Positions 1-7,594 of a stretch of 41,458 bases of DNA are shown piece by piece. Made by a program: the position numbers and the translations under genes. The stretch's first letter is position 1; each line of letters starts with the position of its first letter. A model generated the notes under the pieces. The model was given only the letters and a program-made list of their open reading frames with translations. It was not told the DNA's origin and did no database searches. Location of the stretch: the NCBI GenBank assembly GCA_021793175.1, contig JAJYTH010000020.1:1-41458 (forward strand), written 5' to 3'. Origin of the DNA: Actinomycetes bacterium (GTDB lineage: Bacteria; Actinomycetota; Actinomycetes; Mycobacteriales; Pseudonocardiaceae).

Positions 1-2
1 AC

Positions 3-1739
3 GTCGAATCGATCCTGGCCTCGGAGATGACCGAGCGGGCCGAATCGGAGAACATCTCCTACTTCGCCTTCACCGCGACACCGAAGAACAAGACCCTGGA
101 ACTCTTCGGCCGCAAAGGTCCCGACGGCAAGCCCGTCGAATTCCACCTCTACTCGATGCGGCAGGCGATCGAGGAGGGCTACATCCTCGACGTGCTCAAG
201 GGCTACCAGACCTACGACACCGCGCTGAAGATCGCCGGGAAGGCCGAGAGCGGCGACGGTGGCGAAGTGGAGGAGACCGCGGCGCGCAAGGGGCTGATGC
301 GGTGGGTGAAACTGCACCCGACCAACATCAGCCAGAAGGTGCGGATCATCGTCGAGCACTTCCACGCCAACGTGGCCCACCTGCTGGAAGGCAAGGCGAA
401 GGCGATGGTCGTGACCGACTCCCGCAAGGCGGCGGTGAAATACAAGAAGGCGATCGACGCCTACATCGCCAAGCGGGCCGCCATGGACGCCTCGTACAAC
501 TACCGCACGCTGGTCGCCTTCTCCGGCTCGGTGACCATGGCCGAGGACGAGGAGTGGGTCTCGGACTGGGGGCCGCAGCCGAGCAAGGACGACGAGTTCA
601 CCGAAGCCAACCTCAACCCCGGAGCCGGTTCGGACCTGGCCGCCGCCTTCAAGGGCGCGACGTACAAGATCATGCTGGTCGCCAACAAGTTCCAGACCGG
701 GTTCGACCAGCCACTGCTGTCGGCGATGTACATCGACAAGAAGCTTTCCGGGGTCACCGCCGTGCAGACGCTCTCGCGGCTCAACCGCACCCATCGCACC
801 GCGGGCGGGGAACAGAAGCGCAAGACGTTCGTCCTTGACTTCGTCAACAAAGCCGAGGACATCCGGGCCGCGTTCGAGCCCTACTTCACCAACGCCACCC
901 TGGAAACCGAGACCGACCCGTACATCGTCATCCACCTGTCCACCAAACTCGACCAGGCCGGGATCTACACACCGGAGCAAGTGCGGAAGGTCGCCGAACT
1001 GTGGGTCCGCCGCAAGGGCAACAACGCGCTCTCAGCCGCGATCAGCCCGGCCAAGAACGAGTTCGCCCGCCGCTACGCGGCCGCGATCGAGGCCGACGAC
1101 AAGGTCACCCTCAACACCCTCGACCTGTTCCGCAAGGACGTCTCCACCTACGTCCGGCTCTACGACTTCATGAGCCAGATCGTCGACTACGGCGACCCGT
1201 ACATGGAGATGCTGTCGATCTTCCTGCGGCTTCTGGAGAAGGTCATCGCGGATTCGTCGTGGGCCGCGGAAGTCGACCTCTCCGATGTGGTCCTGGTCGG
1301 CGTCAAACACAGCAAGGGGACCGCGGTCGACATTTCGCTGACCGGCGACGGCGAGCTCAAGGGCATCAGCGCTGCGGGCACCGGGACGCGGAAGGAGCCG
1401 AAGTACGTCGCACTGCAAGTCGTCATCGACAAGATGAACGATCTCTTCGGCGCCGAGTCGTTCGCCGAGTCCCAGGTCCGGGAGTTCGTGCAGGGTCTGG
1501 TGCAGCGACTGCTCGCCTACCCGGACCTGGTCAACCAGACCAAGGTGAACTCGAAAAAGCAGTTCATGGAATCGCAGGACTTCCAAGCCGCGGTCACCGA
1601 GGCGGTCATCGACAACCAAGAAGCCCACAACACCATGGCCGACTACTTCTTCAGCGACGGCCCCGGCATCAGCGCCGTCATCATGGCACTAGCGGACGCC
1701 TTCTACGAGGCCGCGATCGATCAGCGGACGGAGCAGTGA
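3..1739 (+). CDS. hsdR: Type I restriction enzyme R subunit, C-terminal part (cut by window edge)
   Basis: This is the motor subunit of a type I restriction-modification complex, which translocates and cleaves unmodified DNA. The frame is open from the first bases, so the N-terminal nuclease domain and Walker A lie outside the window. Visible parts are the helicase motif III region (FAFTATP), the second RecA-like domain (AMVVTDSRKAA), and motifs V/VI (NKFQTGFDQP, then QTLSRLNRTH), followed by about 300 residues of the helical C-terminal region typical of HsdR. No hsdS or hsdM lies downstream, so partners would be upstream. About 578 residues are visible. The family call is firm; completeness cannot be judged. 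Confidence 0.9.
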   Translation, partial: VESILASEMTERAESENISYFAFTATPKNKTLELFGRKGPDGKPVEFHLYSMRQAIEEGYILDVLKGYQTYDTALKIAGKAESGDGGEVEETAARKGLMRWVKLHPTNISQKVRIIVEHFHANVAHLLEGKAKAMVVTDSRKAAVKYKKAIDAYIAKRAAMDASYNYRTLVAFSGSVTMAEDEEWVSDWGPQPSKDDEFTEANLNPGAGSDLAAAFKGATYKIMLVANKFQTGFDQPLLSAMYIDKKLSGVTAVQTLSRLNRTHRTAGGEQKRKTFVLDFVNKAEDIRAAFEPYFTNATLETETDPYIVIHLSTKLDQAGIYTPEQVRKVAELWVRRKGNNALSAAISPAKNEFARRYAAAIEADDKVTLNTLDLFRKDVSTYVRLYDFMSQIVDYGDPYMEMLSIFLRLLEKVIADSSWAAEVDLSDVVLVGVKHSKGTAVDISLTGDGELKGISAAGTGTRKEPKYVALQVVIDKMNDLFGAESFAESQVREFVQGLVQRLLAYPDLVNQTKVNSKKQFMESQDFQAAVTEAVIDNQEAHNTMADYFFSDGPGISAVIMALADAFYEAAIDQRTEQ

Positions 1740-1867
1740 GCAGCCCGACCTCGGAAAGGAAACCGGCGATACTGCTTGAACAGCCACAACGACCACAACA
1801 CCACAGCCGGGGCGACCGCCCTGCTGTCCTCTTCGGACCTTGATCCGGCCGGTGCTCCGCCTTCCGG

Positions 1868-2122
1868 TCACTTGTCCGCGTCCGCGGCGTCGAGGAAACT
1901 CCTCGCACGGGCCTCGATGTCGGCGACATTCTGTTCCAGCACGGCGGCCGCGAGATCCTCACGAGTCTCGAAGCGACGGTGCAGCGTAGTGCGGCTCACG
2001 CCAGCGGCGCGCGCGATGTCCTCAAGCGGCACGTCCGGGCCCAAGGTCGCGAAACAGCGCCTGGCCGCGGTGATCAGGCGAGCACGGTTGCGTGCGGCGT
2101 CGCACCGTGGGGAGGTCGGCAT
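1868..2122 (-). pseudogene. TetR-family regulator, N-terminal DNA-binding part only
   Basis: An 84-residue reading frame starting MPTSPRCDAARNRARL. It carries a clear TetR helix-turn-helix (VPLEDIARAAGVSRTTLHRRFETREDL, residues about 28-52) but stops roughly 30 residues later. TetR proteins normally run 180-220 residues with a ligand-binding domain, and the sequence after the stop does not resemble one. It is divergent from the lactonase fragment at 2227, the usual arrangement of a local repressor and its target. I read it as a truncated remnant. A functional HTH-only protein is possible but less likely. Confidence 0.65.
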
Positions 2123-2173
2123 GGGTGGAGCGTAACCATCGAGCGGGTGCGCGCAAGAGACATGAACGACGTA

Positions 2174-2191
2174 CTCGTCGGTGCGGACGAG
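2174..2191. promoter_or_regulatory. Small inverted repeat in the tetR/lactonase divergent region
   Basis: CTCGTC and GACGAG flank a 6-bp spacer midway between the divergent starts at 2122 and 2227. The position fits a TetR operator, but the arms are only 6 bp, so this is a weak call. Confidence 0.25.
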
Positions 2192-2226
2192 GTAACAGCG
2201 GATGAGACGACGGTGGAGGAGCTGGC

Positions 2227-2586
2227 ATGACACGCACGACGAATTCCGGGCGACGCGCGATAGCCGCCGGCGCCGCCGTGTCGATACTGGTCCTGGCGGG
2301 TTGCGCGTCGGCTTCCGGCGGCCCGGCGAGCCCGGCCGGGGAACACCGGCACGTAAAGGAACAGACGGCACGCAAGGTGTTGCAAGTCGCGGGGCCACGG
2401 GAAAACCCCACGGGAACCCTACTCGAAGGGCCGACCTTCGGCGACGACGGGCGGCTCCACCTCACCGACTACGCGGCACGGCTGTCGACGCGTGTGCCGA
2501 CCTCCCGAAACCATGTCAGCCCGACGCGGTTCGAATCGATCCCCGCTCAAGCGCTTCTCGGTGAGGAAAGCGAAATGATTAAGTAG
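2227..2586 (+). pseudogene. SMP-30/lactonase-type lipoprotein, truncated after about 85 residues
   Basis: It has a strong RBS (GGAGGAG) and an ATG, then a lipoprotein signal peptide with lipobox LAGC (residues about 23-26). A segment follows (ARKVLQVAGPRENPTGTLLEG, then PTFGDDGRLHLTD) that resembles the N-terminus of SMP-30/gluconolactonase-like exported proteins. After HLTD the homology-like pattern ends and the frame continues with unrelated residues up to 2586, where the oppositely oriented decarboxylase gene begins to end. A family member would be about 300 residues. This looks like a gene cut by the rearrangement that placed the linaridin operon here. Confidence 0.55.
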
Positions 2587-3172
2587 TGGAGGAAAGAAGC
2601 TTGTTCAGGGTCTCCAAAACCCCGGGGAGATAGAACCCGGTCTCTCCTTCCCATTTCTTCTTGCCGACACTGTAGGAGGGGACGGTAGGAGAAAAGGCAA
2701 CGTTTTCGCGTTTGAGCAGCCGTGTCGTCATCTCCTCCACAACGGCGTTGCTCGCCGGATGCGCGGCAGCCAGGACGATGGGCTTGGTCGTCATCTGCAG
2801 GGCGAGTAAGGCCGGTGTGTTCCCGAATCCTCCCGCCAATCTCATGGTGAAGTCCAGGGTTGCAGGGAAGACCGCATAGCAATCCGCGATGTCGGCAAGC
2901 GATACATGCGCCTCGGTCGGGAGATTCGGGTCGTCCCAACTATCGGTCCACACCGACCCGGAGACCAAACGACGCAACGCCTCCACCGTGACGAAACGTT
3001 GAGCAGATTCGGTCACGACCGCATGAACGGTGAGGTCCGGGTAAGCTTGACGAAGCCAGTGGAACCAATAGGGTACGAGCGCGGCGTTGACGGACCCGGT
3101 AACCAGGAAGAGAACGCTGCGGGCCGGTAAGGCAGGAAGCGCGGCATTCGTGGCGGCGGAACTCTCAGACAT
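2579..3172 (-). CDS. Linaridin peptidyl-cysteine decarboxylase (HFCD flavoprotein, CypD/EpiD-like)
   Basis: A 197-residue flavoprotein of the homo-oligomeric flavin-containing Cys decarboxylase family. It would oxidatively decarboxylate the C-terminal Cys of the precursor at 5506-5676, giving the enethiol that forms an S-[aminovinyl]cysteine ring (AviCys). Seen: a Rossmann-type start (RSVLFLVTGSVNAALVPYW) with the G-S-V-N-A FMN-binding segment, and a later AHPASNAVVEEM segment matching the PAxN substrate-clamp motif of the family, at about residues 137-148. It is the last gene of the coupled operon; its ATG overlaps the preceding stop by 8 nt. Base composition is lower in GC than the flanks. 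The assignment is strong because the precursor ends in Cys within the cypemycin-type CLVC. Confidence 0.88.
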   Translation of the reverse strand: MSESSAATNAALPALPARSVLFLVTGSVNAALVPYWFHWLRQAYPDLTVHAVVTESAQRFVTVEALRRLVSGSVWTDSWDDPNLPTEAHVSLADIADCYAVFPATLDFTMRLAGGFGNTPALLALQMTTKPIVLAAAHPASNAVVEEMTTRLLKRENVAFSPTVPSYSVGKKKWEGETGFYLPGVLETLNKLLSSTT

Positions 3173-3722
3173 AGTTTCTGTCCTGCTTATCGGACAAATC
3201 CATTTCCGGTGACACCATGATGGGGTTCAGTCCCTGCTTCCCTTCTTGCGGAACGGATGCCAAAATCATGAACTGGCAACGCCCACGCACACCCTCGTTG
3301 CGACATTTATCGCGCACGACATCAGAAAGCAATCGATAGCCTTGGCTTCTTACCACCCAGTCGAAGGTTGCGCCATAGCTGCCTAAGGTTCGGATTTGCT
3401 GGGCGGTATCGAATAAAGCTTTCTGTGCACGGTTGCCCGGGTTCCAAAACGTTGATAGCAGTGTCGCCTTCGTCTGGAAAGAAATGTTTTTCCAGTTACT
3501 CCATTCAGGTTTCCCGAGTTCCTTCTGATAGCGGTACATCACATAGAGGTCCTCAATCCCCGGATTGGGTGCGAAGAACCGCCATTGGGGAATCTTGAGG
3601 CTGGGGAGACGTGTCTGAAGCTGTAGCTTGTCATCAGGAATATTGTCACAAATAGTGAGGACTATATGCCCGATGAGTGCTGCGGTCATCACACGGCCAC
3701 AAAGTGTCCTAACTAGCCTCAT
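3165..3722 (-). CDS. Linaridin biosynthesis protein, CypL-like
   Basis: A 185-residue protein starting MRLVRTLCGRVMTAALIGHIVL, with one N-terminal membrane segment and then a soluble domain containing PQWRFFAPNPGIEDLYVMYR, the 'W-x-FFAPNP' signature of small membrane-anchored proteins. Linaridin clusters carry a conserved small membrane protein (CypL) between the H protein and the decarboxylase, and this gene holds exactly that place. The ATG overlaps the hydrolase stop (ATGA), so translation is coupled. The biochemical role of L proteins is not settled; they have been tied, with H, to dehydration or epimerisation of linaridin Thr and other residues. The functional label rests on cluster context plus the fold signature. 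Confidence 0.65.
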   Translation of the reverse strand: MRLVRTLCGRVMTAALIGHIVLTICDNIPDDKLQLQTRLPSLKIPQWRFFAPNPGIEDLYVMYRYQKELGKPEWSNWKNISFQTKATLLSTFWNPGNRAQKALFDTAQQIRTLGSYGATFDWVVRSQGYRLLSDVVRDKCRNEGVRGRCQFMILASVPQEGKQGLNPIMVSPEMDLSDKQDRNYV

Positions 3723-4627
3723 CGCATCTCCTTGAGCACGGTGGCCACCTGCTCGGCGCACGGCAGTTTCCCGATGATGGACCGATGACTGCTAAGAGAG
3801 ACCGCCTGGAAGCGTGCGTTGAGTCGGTCGGCGAGTGTCTGCTGCTGATCGACGTTATCGGCTGCTGATAGTACGACTCGCTCTAAATCGAGTGCCGCCA
3901 AAAACTCTTGTCCTTCTGTCGGCTCGTGGAGGTACTCCTGTTGAGCAGTCCGGATAGTGCGGATGCTGCCAATGAAGGACACATACGCTCGTTGAATATC
4001 GGGGCGGTATTCAACATCCCTTTCAGGGGGGCTCGTGACCCACCGATTCATGCCAGTCACAGTGCCCAGCATGCGACGAAGCGAATCCTGCTTGAACCGT
4101 TCCACACGACGCCGTGAGCGCCGGTCAGCGTCCAGTAGCACCGCATCGGTTCCGTCGAGCACGACAACCGCACGTGCTCGCTTCCGAAGGTATTCGGATT
4201 CAGCGAGAGCGTTTCCGGTTACCAGCGATCCGATGGAATGTGAACAGAACACGATCGGCCCCTGCGGTGAACAATGCTGCAATAATGCTTCCAGCAACTG
4301 TCCGGGTCGTGCTCGACTGTCGGTGCGTGCGTAGCCGGACCGGTGGTAACAAAGGATGTTGAAGTCGTCGGACAGTAGGTATCTGATCCAGTCCCAGCAC
4401 TCGAGCGGGGCGCCGAGGCCGTTCTCCAGGACGAGCGTCGTCCTCGAAGTCGTTTCAGCTTCGCTGTAGAGGTACTCGATCGAGCTCCCCTCCTGGTCGA
4501 GCAGGACCGAAGTACCTTTTATCCCCAGTCTTCGAGCCCGTTCTTCCTGGGTGCGAACATAGGACATGCCTGAACTGACCGCGATTACGCCGGCTAAGGC
4601 GGTGAGGATGGACTTTTCGATGTTCAT
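3719..4627 (-). CDS. Linaridin biosynthesis protein, alpha/beta-hydrolase-like (CypH C-terminal half/LinH-like)
   Basis: 302 residues, with an N-terminal hydrophobic anchor (ILTALAGVIAVSSGM) then an alpha/beta-hydrolase fold: LVLENGLGAPLECWDWI near residue 65 (oxyanion region), YHRSGYARTD, the nucleophile elbow VFCSHSIGSLV (S-H-S-I-G; the usual first Gly is Ser), and a late His in LSSHRSIIG. In the cypemycin family the H protein follows the precursor. In some linaridins, as I recall the literature, it is split into a membrane part and a hydrolase-like part, as appears to be the case here with the gene at 4627-5484. The ATG at 4627 overlaps the upstream TGA by one base (TGATG). It is proposed to act with L on the precursor at the membrane; a hydrolytic function is not implied. 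Confidence 0.7.
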   Translation of the reverse strand: MNIEKSILTALAGVIAVSSGMSYVRTQEERARRLGIKGTSVLLDQEGSSIEYLYSEAETTSRTTLVLENGLGAPLECWDWIRYLLSDDFNILCYHRSGYARTDSRARPGQLLEALLQHCSPQGPIVFCSHSIGSLVTGNALAESEYLRKRARAVVVLDGTDAVLLDADRRSRRRVERFKQDSLRRMLGTVTGMNRWVTSPPERDVEYRPDIQRAYVSFIGSIRTIRTAQQEYLHEPTEGQEFLAALDLERVVLSAADNVDQQQTLADRLNARFQAVSLSSHRSIIGKLPCAEQVATVLKEMR

Positions 4628-5484
4628 CAGGCACGCGCGTGTCGATCGATAACGTACATAACCGCTCCATGGGACGAAGAGAACCCCCAGAAAAAGCGCG
4701 GAAGCCCCATTGTGGCCGCGACTCCCAGATGAAATCCACGAACGGCTGACAACGCGTAACGCGCACGATGGGGGCCCATGATGTATACGAGTGGGAACGC
4801 TGTCTCCCACACGACCGTGAGCCAAGTGAGGATTCGGGCTAGCTTAGGGTTTCGCTTCAGCATCTGCGCGAGTGAACTCTGCCCATACTGCTGGGGTTGT
4901 AGAACGAGGTCCAGCGCCTCGCCCGATCGCCATGTGTAGGACACGAGCTTGGCCAAGCCCGATGCGAGGTACGACACGCACACTTGCGCGTTGACTGCTC
5001 GCAGGAACACTTCGTCCGACTGAGCGGCATCCGGGATGACAGCGGTGGCGATACGGTACCCGTTGATCACCTCGGCCATCTGGTCGGAGCCATCTCGACC
5101 AAAGGGATTCCGGTATTCTGTCGCGCTGTTGGCCAGGAGCATCAGGCCCGCTCCAAGGATTTGCGTGCGCCGACACGAGCGAGACAGAAGCGTCGTGATC
5201 CCCCCGGCCACACCGATACTCTTGAGAAGCGCAGCTCCTTCGCGTGTATCGAGTTTCTCTCGAACGTGTAGAGGAAGAATGCTCGATTCGCGCTGTTGCG
5301 ACCTACCTCGTAAAAGCCCCTCATCGCTGTGCTGGCGTAACTGCGACAAAGCTTCGAGGCCACTGATGATCTCACCGACTGCGGCTGGGGCCATCGTCCA
5401 GTATCTCGCCTTAGCGCGATCCACTGGATACGATGGCCCCAGGAGCAGCTTTGCCGCTCTTGACCGAATTTTAATTCGGCGCAT
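4627..5484 (-). CDS. HTTM-like membrane protein of the linaridin operon (LinE-like)
   Basis: 285 residues with several hydrophobic segments (ILGAGLMLLANSA, ILTWLTVVWETAFPLVYIMG, FHLGVAATMGLPRFFWGF). The pattern NAQVCVSYLASGLAKL, then YTWRSGEAL, followed by ETAFPLV and later FHLGVAATMGL, is that of HTTM/vitamin K-dependent-carboxylase-like membrane domains. It is the first gene after the precursor, 21 nt downstream, and is coupled to the hydrolase gene by TGATG. The first codons lie in a hairpin (5464-5479). No strong Shine-Dalgarno is seen, so its expression may be deliberately lower than the precursor. The exact reaction is unknown; the role is inferred from conserved association with linaridin H proteins. 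Confidence 0.65.
   Translation of the reverse strand: MRRIKIRSRAAKLLLGPSYPVDRAKARYWTMAPAAVGEIISGLEALSQLRQHSDEGLLRGRSQQRESSILPLHVREKLDTREGAALLKSIGVAGGITTLLSRSCRRTQILGAGLMLLANSATEYRNPFGRDGSDQMAEVINGYRIATAVIPDAAQSDEVFLRAVNAQVCVSYLASGLAKLVSYTWRSGEALDLVLQPQQYGQSSLAQMLKRNPKLARILTWLTVVWETAFPLVYIMGPHRARYALSAVRGFHLGVAATMGLPRFFWGFSSSHGAVMYVIDRHARA
5464..5479 (-). promoter_or_regulatory. Hairpin at the start of the gene after the linaridin precursor
   Basis: A 7-bp perfect stem (CCGAATT/AATTCGG) with a minimal loop covers codons 2-7 of the 4627-5484 gene, directly downstream of the precursor stop. It could reduce translation or protect the 3' end of the precursor message, raising precursor over enzyme. 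This is inferred from position only. Confidence 0.4.
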
Positions 5485-5505
5485 TCCAATATTGCTTTCT
5501 ATGAC

Positions 5506-5676
5506 TCAGCAGACCAAGCAGATCGTGCTGCCCGTGATCGCCATTTCCGCGATGCCGACGGTGGTGGGAGTCACCATGGCGGGTTCGCTGTTACGGTTCA
5601 CGAATCCCTGTCCCACATCGGAGAACATCTCATTGACGGAATCCGTGATGAATTCATTGCGTGCTGCTGTATCCAT
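5506..5676 (-). CDS. Linaridin precursor peptide (cypemycin-like)
   Basis: A 56-residue peptide too short for routine gene callers. The leader ends in SEPAM and the predicted core is VTPTTVGIAE followed by MAITGSTICLVC (22 residues). Cypemycin's core has the same length, the same x-TP-x-T start and an identical GSTICLVC end, and its leader also ends in a similar PAM. An RBS-like GGGGA sits 5 nt before the ATG, and a good promoter lies upstream at 5712-5741. Predicted modifications by family knowledge: Thr residues to dehydrobutyrine, and Cys19/Cys22 of the core joined as AviCys after decarboxylation by the 2579-3172 product. Downstream genes follow the order of the cypemycin cluster (A-H-L-D). 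Confidence 0.92.
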   Translation of the reverse strand: MDTAARNEFITDSVNEMFSDVGQGFVNRNSEPAMVTPTTVGIAEMAITGSTICLVC

Positions 5677-5711
5677 TGTTTCCCCAGATTCTCATGTTGT
5701 GGATAGAGTGG

Positions 5712-5741
5712 AAGCTAGTCGCAATTAGCTCTGACTGTCAA
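5712..5741 (-). promoter_or_regulatory. Promoter of the linaridin operon
   Basis: On the minus strand a perfect -35 TTGACA (5736-5741) and a -10-like TAGCTT (5712-5717) are 18 bp apart, ending 35 nt before the precursor ATG. This is the clearest housekeeping-type promoter in the window. Confidence 0.65.
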
Positions 5742-6242
5742 CGAGTTGTCCATATTTCGTGCATTTGACTTCAACGAGCTGGGCCTTCTGGGGCAATTCT
5801 TTCCGCTGGACGTAGGTACATGCTCTTGGTCTGATCGGCGTGATCGCGGCGTCGACAGCCCTGAATGTCCTGTTTATGCCTATTTTCGATCGTGTTGTGT
5901 CTCGGAATTTACCACTTCCGGCTCTTCTGCCGTGGAGAGGTCGTTTTCGCCGTGCGCTGGGAAAGAGCGGTGAGGTGGGCCTGGCGTGACCATCAGAATC
6001 ACTGAAAGCGAACGCGGCATCGATGTTGTGGAACTCCTGCTGGGTGTTGCAGAGCACGAATCGCTCATCCACCGGCTGGAAGACTCATCCGTGTCCCACC
6101 GGAGCGCTTCGTTTTTTTTGAAAGCTGTTATACCAGCGGTGTCGTCGCTTTGCCGCCGTCACCGAACGCGAAGAAGGAACCGGAGGTCGGTGCGCTATCG
6201 GGTGTGAACGCTGAAATCCCTCGCTGTGCTTCGTCGGGCTCA
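5742..6242. other. Unassigned low-GC stretch between linaridin and XRE operons
   Basis: About 500 bp without a gene I can support. A minus-strand open frame at 5725-6072 (begins MDERFVLCNTQQEFHN) would run into the promoter above and matches nothing I recognise. The opposite strand is also open briefly from 5986. An eight-T run lies at 6112-6119. It may hold decayed sequence from the insertion of the linaridin operon. Confidence 0.4.
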
Positions 6243-6845
6243 TCACCGGTTTCCGCCGTGAGGCGGTCGGTGTGGGCCGGCGTGGATGTGTGTGCGTATC
6301 CCTTGGGGGTCGAACAGGATGAGTAGCTCCACCACGCCGCCGTCGGCGCTGCCCAGCCAGTGTGGGGAGGAGGTGTCGAACTCGGCCGCCTCACCGGGGC
6401 GCAACGTCAGGTCGCGTTCTCCGAGGACCAGCCGCAGTTGTCCGTTGAGGACGTACAACCATTCGAAGCCGTCGTGGGTCTGCGGGTTCGGTTCGAGTGG
6501 TTCGGGTTGTGCCGGAATGATCATTTTGAATGCCTGTACCCCGCCGGGCCGCCGGGACAGCGGCACGAAAGTCATCCCGAACCGGTGGATCGGCGTGAGG
6601 TGGACGCGAGGGTCGCCGGTGCGCGGCGCGCCGACGAGGTCGTCCAGCGGAACGTTGTAGGTGCGGGCGAGCGGGAGCAGCAACTCCAGGGTCGCGCGGC
6701 GCTGCCCGCTCTCCAGCCGAGACAGCGTACTCTCCGACACCCCGGTCGCCGTCGCGAGCTCGGCGAGGGTGATGCCGCGGTGCCGACGCAGCGCGCGAAG
6801 TCGCGGCCCCACCGCGTCAAGCACGTCGTTCGTGTCGCGATCCAC
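6243..6845 (-). CDS. XRE-cupin transcriptional regulator
   Basis: About 200 residues from a GTG at 6845 (an upstream ATG at 6914 is in frame and would add 23 residues). An N-terminal XRE helix-turn-helix (ITLAELATATGVSESTLSRLESGQR, residues about 25-49) is followed by a C-terminal cupin: HDGFEWLYVLNGQLRL, then the LRPGEAAEFD turn, then HWLGS. Proteins of this build bind a small ligand in the cupin and often regulate a neighbouring divergent gene. Here that is the methyltransferase starting at 6934. The inverted repeat at 6854-6870 lies just upstream of the GTG. A specific ligand cannot be named. Confidence 0.85.
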   Translation of the reverse strand: MDRDTNDVLDAVGPRLRALRRHRGITLAELATATGVSESTLSRLESGQRRATLELLLPLARTYNVPLDDLVGAPRTGDPRVHLTPIHRFGMTFVPLSRRPGGVQAFKMIIPAQPEPLEPNPQTHDGFEWLYVLNGQLRLVLGERDLTLRPGEAAEFDTSSPHWLGSADGGVVELLILFDPQGIRTHIHAGPHRPPHGGNR

Positions 6846-6853
6846 CGAGCCAT

Positions 6854-6870
6854 CTTGCCAAAACCGCAAG
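6854..6870. promoter_or_regulatory. Candidate operator of the XRE-cupin/methyltransferase pair
   Basis: An inverted repeat, CTTGC-(7)-GCAAG, just before the regulator's GTG and 60 bp before the divergent methyltransferase. It also supports the 6845 start, because the 6914 start would place the operator inside the gene. Confidence 0.4.
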
Positions 6871-6933
6871 ATTTCGTGCCAGTCGGGTGTGTGCGTGGTG
6901 AGACTGGGGCCCATGCCGAAGAAAGGGGCACCG

Positions 6934-7560
6934 ATGCACACCACCGATGCGGTCACATTCTGGGACAGCGTCCACGCGTCTCGACCGACGACTATCGGCC
7001 CGCGGCCGAACGTCCGGCTCACTGAGACCGTCACCGGCCTGCCGCCTGGTGACGCGTTGGACCTCGGATGTGGCGACGGCGGTGACGCGCTGTGGCTCGC
7101 CGACCAGGGGTGGCACGTCACCGCCGTCGACATCTCGACCGTGGCGGTCGAGCGGCTCGCCGCCCTCGCCGGCTCACGCGGCCTCGACGACCGAGTCACC
7201 GCCGTGCGGCACGACCTGGGAGAAGGCTTCCCTCGCGGCGAGTTCGACCTGATCTGCGCCCACTACCTGCACACCCCCTTCGATCTGGACCGGGCAGCCG
7301 TCCTGCGCTCGGCCGCGCACGCGTTGCGCACGGGCGGGCGGCTGCTGGTCGTCGACCACGGCTCGACCGCGCCGTGGTCGTGGAACCAGGATCCCGACGT
7401 CCGATACCCGAACCCACGGGAGGTCGCCGAGGACATCGGCCTGGACTCGGCGACGTGGAGGGTCGAGCGGGCCGACACACCCCGCAGAGTCGCGACAGGA
7501 CCGAACGGGCAAACCGCTGAGGTCATCGACCACGCCCTACTCATCCGCCGTATCACCTGA
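6934..7560 (+). CDS. SAM-dependent class I methyltransferase
   Basis: 208 residues. ATG 6934 is chosen because GAAAGGGG lies 5 nt upstream; an ATG at 6913 would overlap the alternative regulator start. Motif I is ALDLGCGDGGDALWLADQGW (residues about 40-59), followed by VTAVDIS, then the GEFDLICAHYLH and LRTGGRLLVVDHG segments of a Rossmann methyltransferase. It is divergently paired with the XRE-cupin regulator, an arrangement common for small-molecule detoxifying or stress methyltransferases. The substrate is unknown. It does not have the features I remember of CypM, the linaridin N-methyltransferase, although it lies only about 1.3 kb from that precursor. Confidence 0.85.
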   Translation: MHTTDAVTFWDSVHASRPTTIGPRPNVRLTETVTGLPPGDALDLGCGDGGDALWLADQGWHVTAVDISTVAVERLAALAGSRGLDDRVTAVRHDLGEGFPRGEFDLICAHYLHTPFDLDRAAVLRSAAHALRTGGRLLVVDHGSTAPWSWNQDPDVRYPNPREVAEDIGLDSATWRVERADTPRRVATGPNGQTAEVIDHALLIRRIT

Positions 7561-7594
7561 TCCAGCGGCCACCTCACAGAGGAAGGAACCCCTC

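Noticed and set aside
3719..4627. Hydrolase-like linaridin gene as a leader peptidase or thioesterase
   Set aside because: The position between precursor and CypL-like gene, the membrane anchor and the altered elbow (SHSIG) fit the conserved linaridin H protein better.
5725..6072. 115-codon minus-strand frame upstream of the linaridin precursor
   Set aside because: It would overlap the clear promoter at 5712-5741, has no RBS, and resembles no family; codon pattern is not protein-like over most of its length.
6934..7560. Methyltransferase considered as the missing linaridin N-methyltransferase (CypM)
   Set aside because: Its sequence outside motif I does not resemble what I recall of CypM, it is on the other strand, and it is paired with an XRE-cupin regulator.
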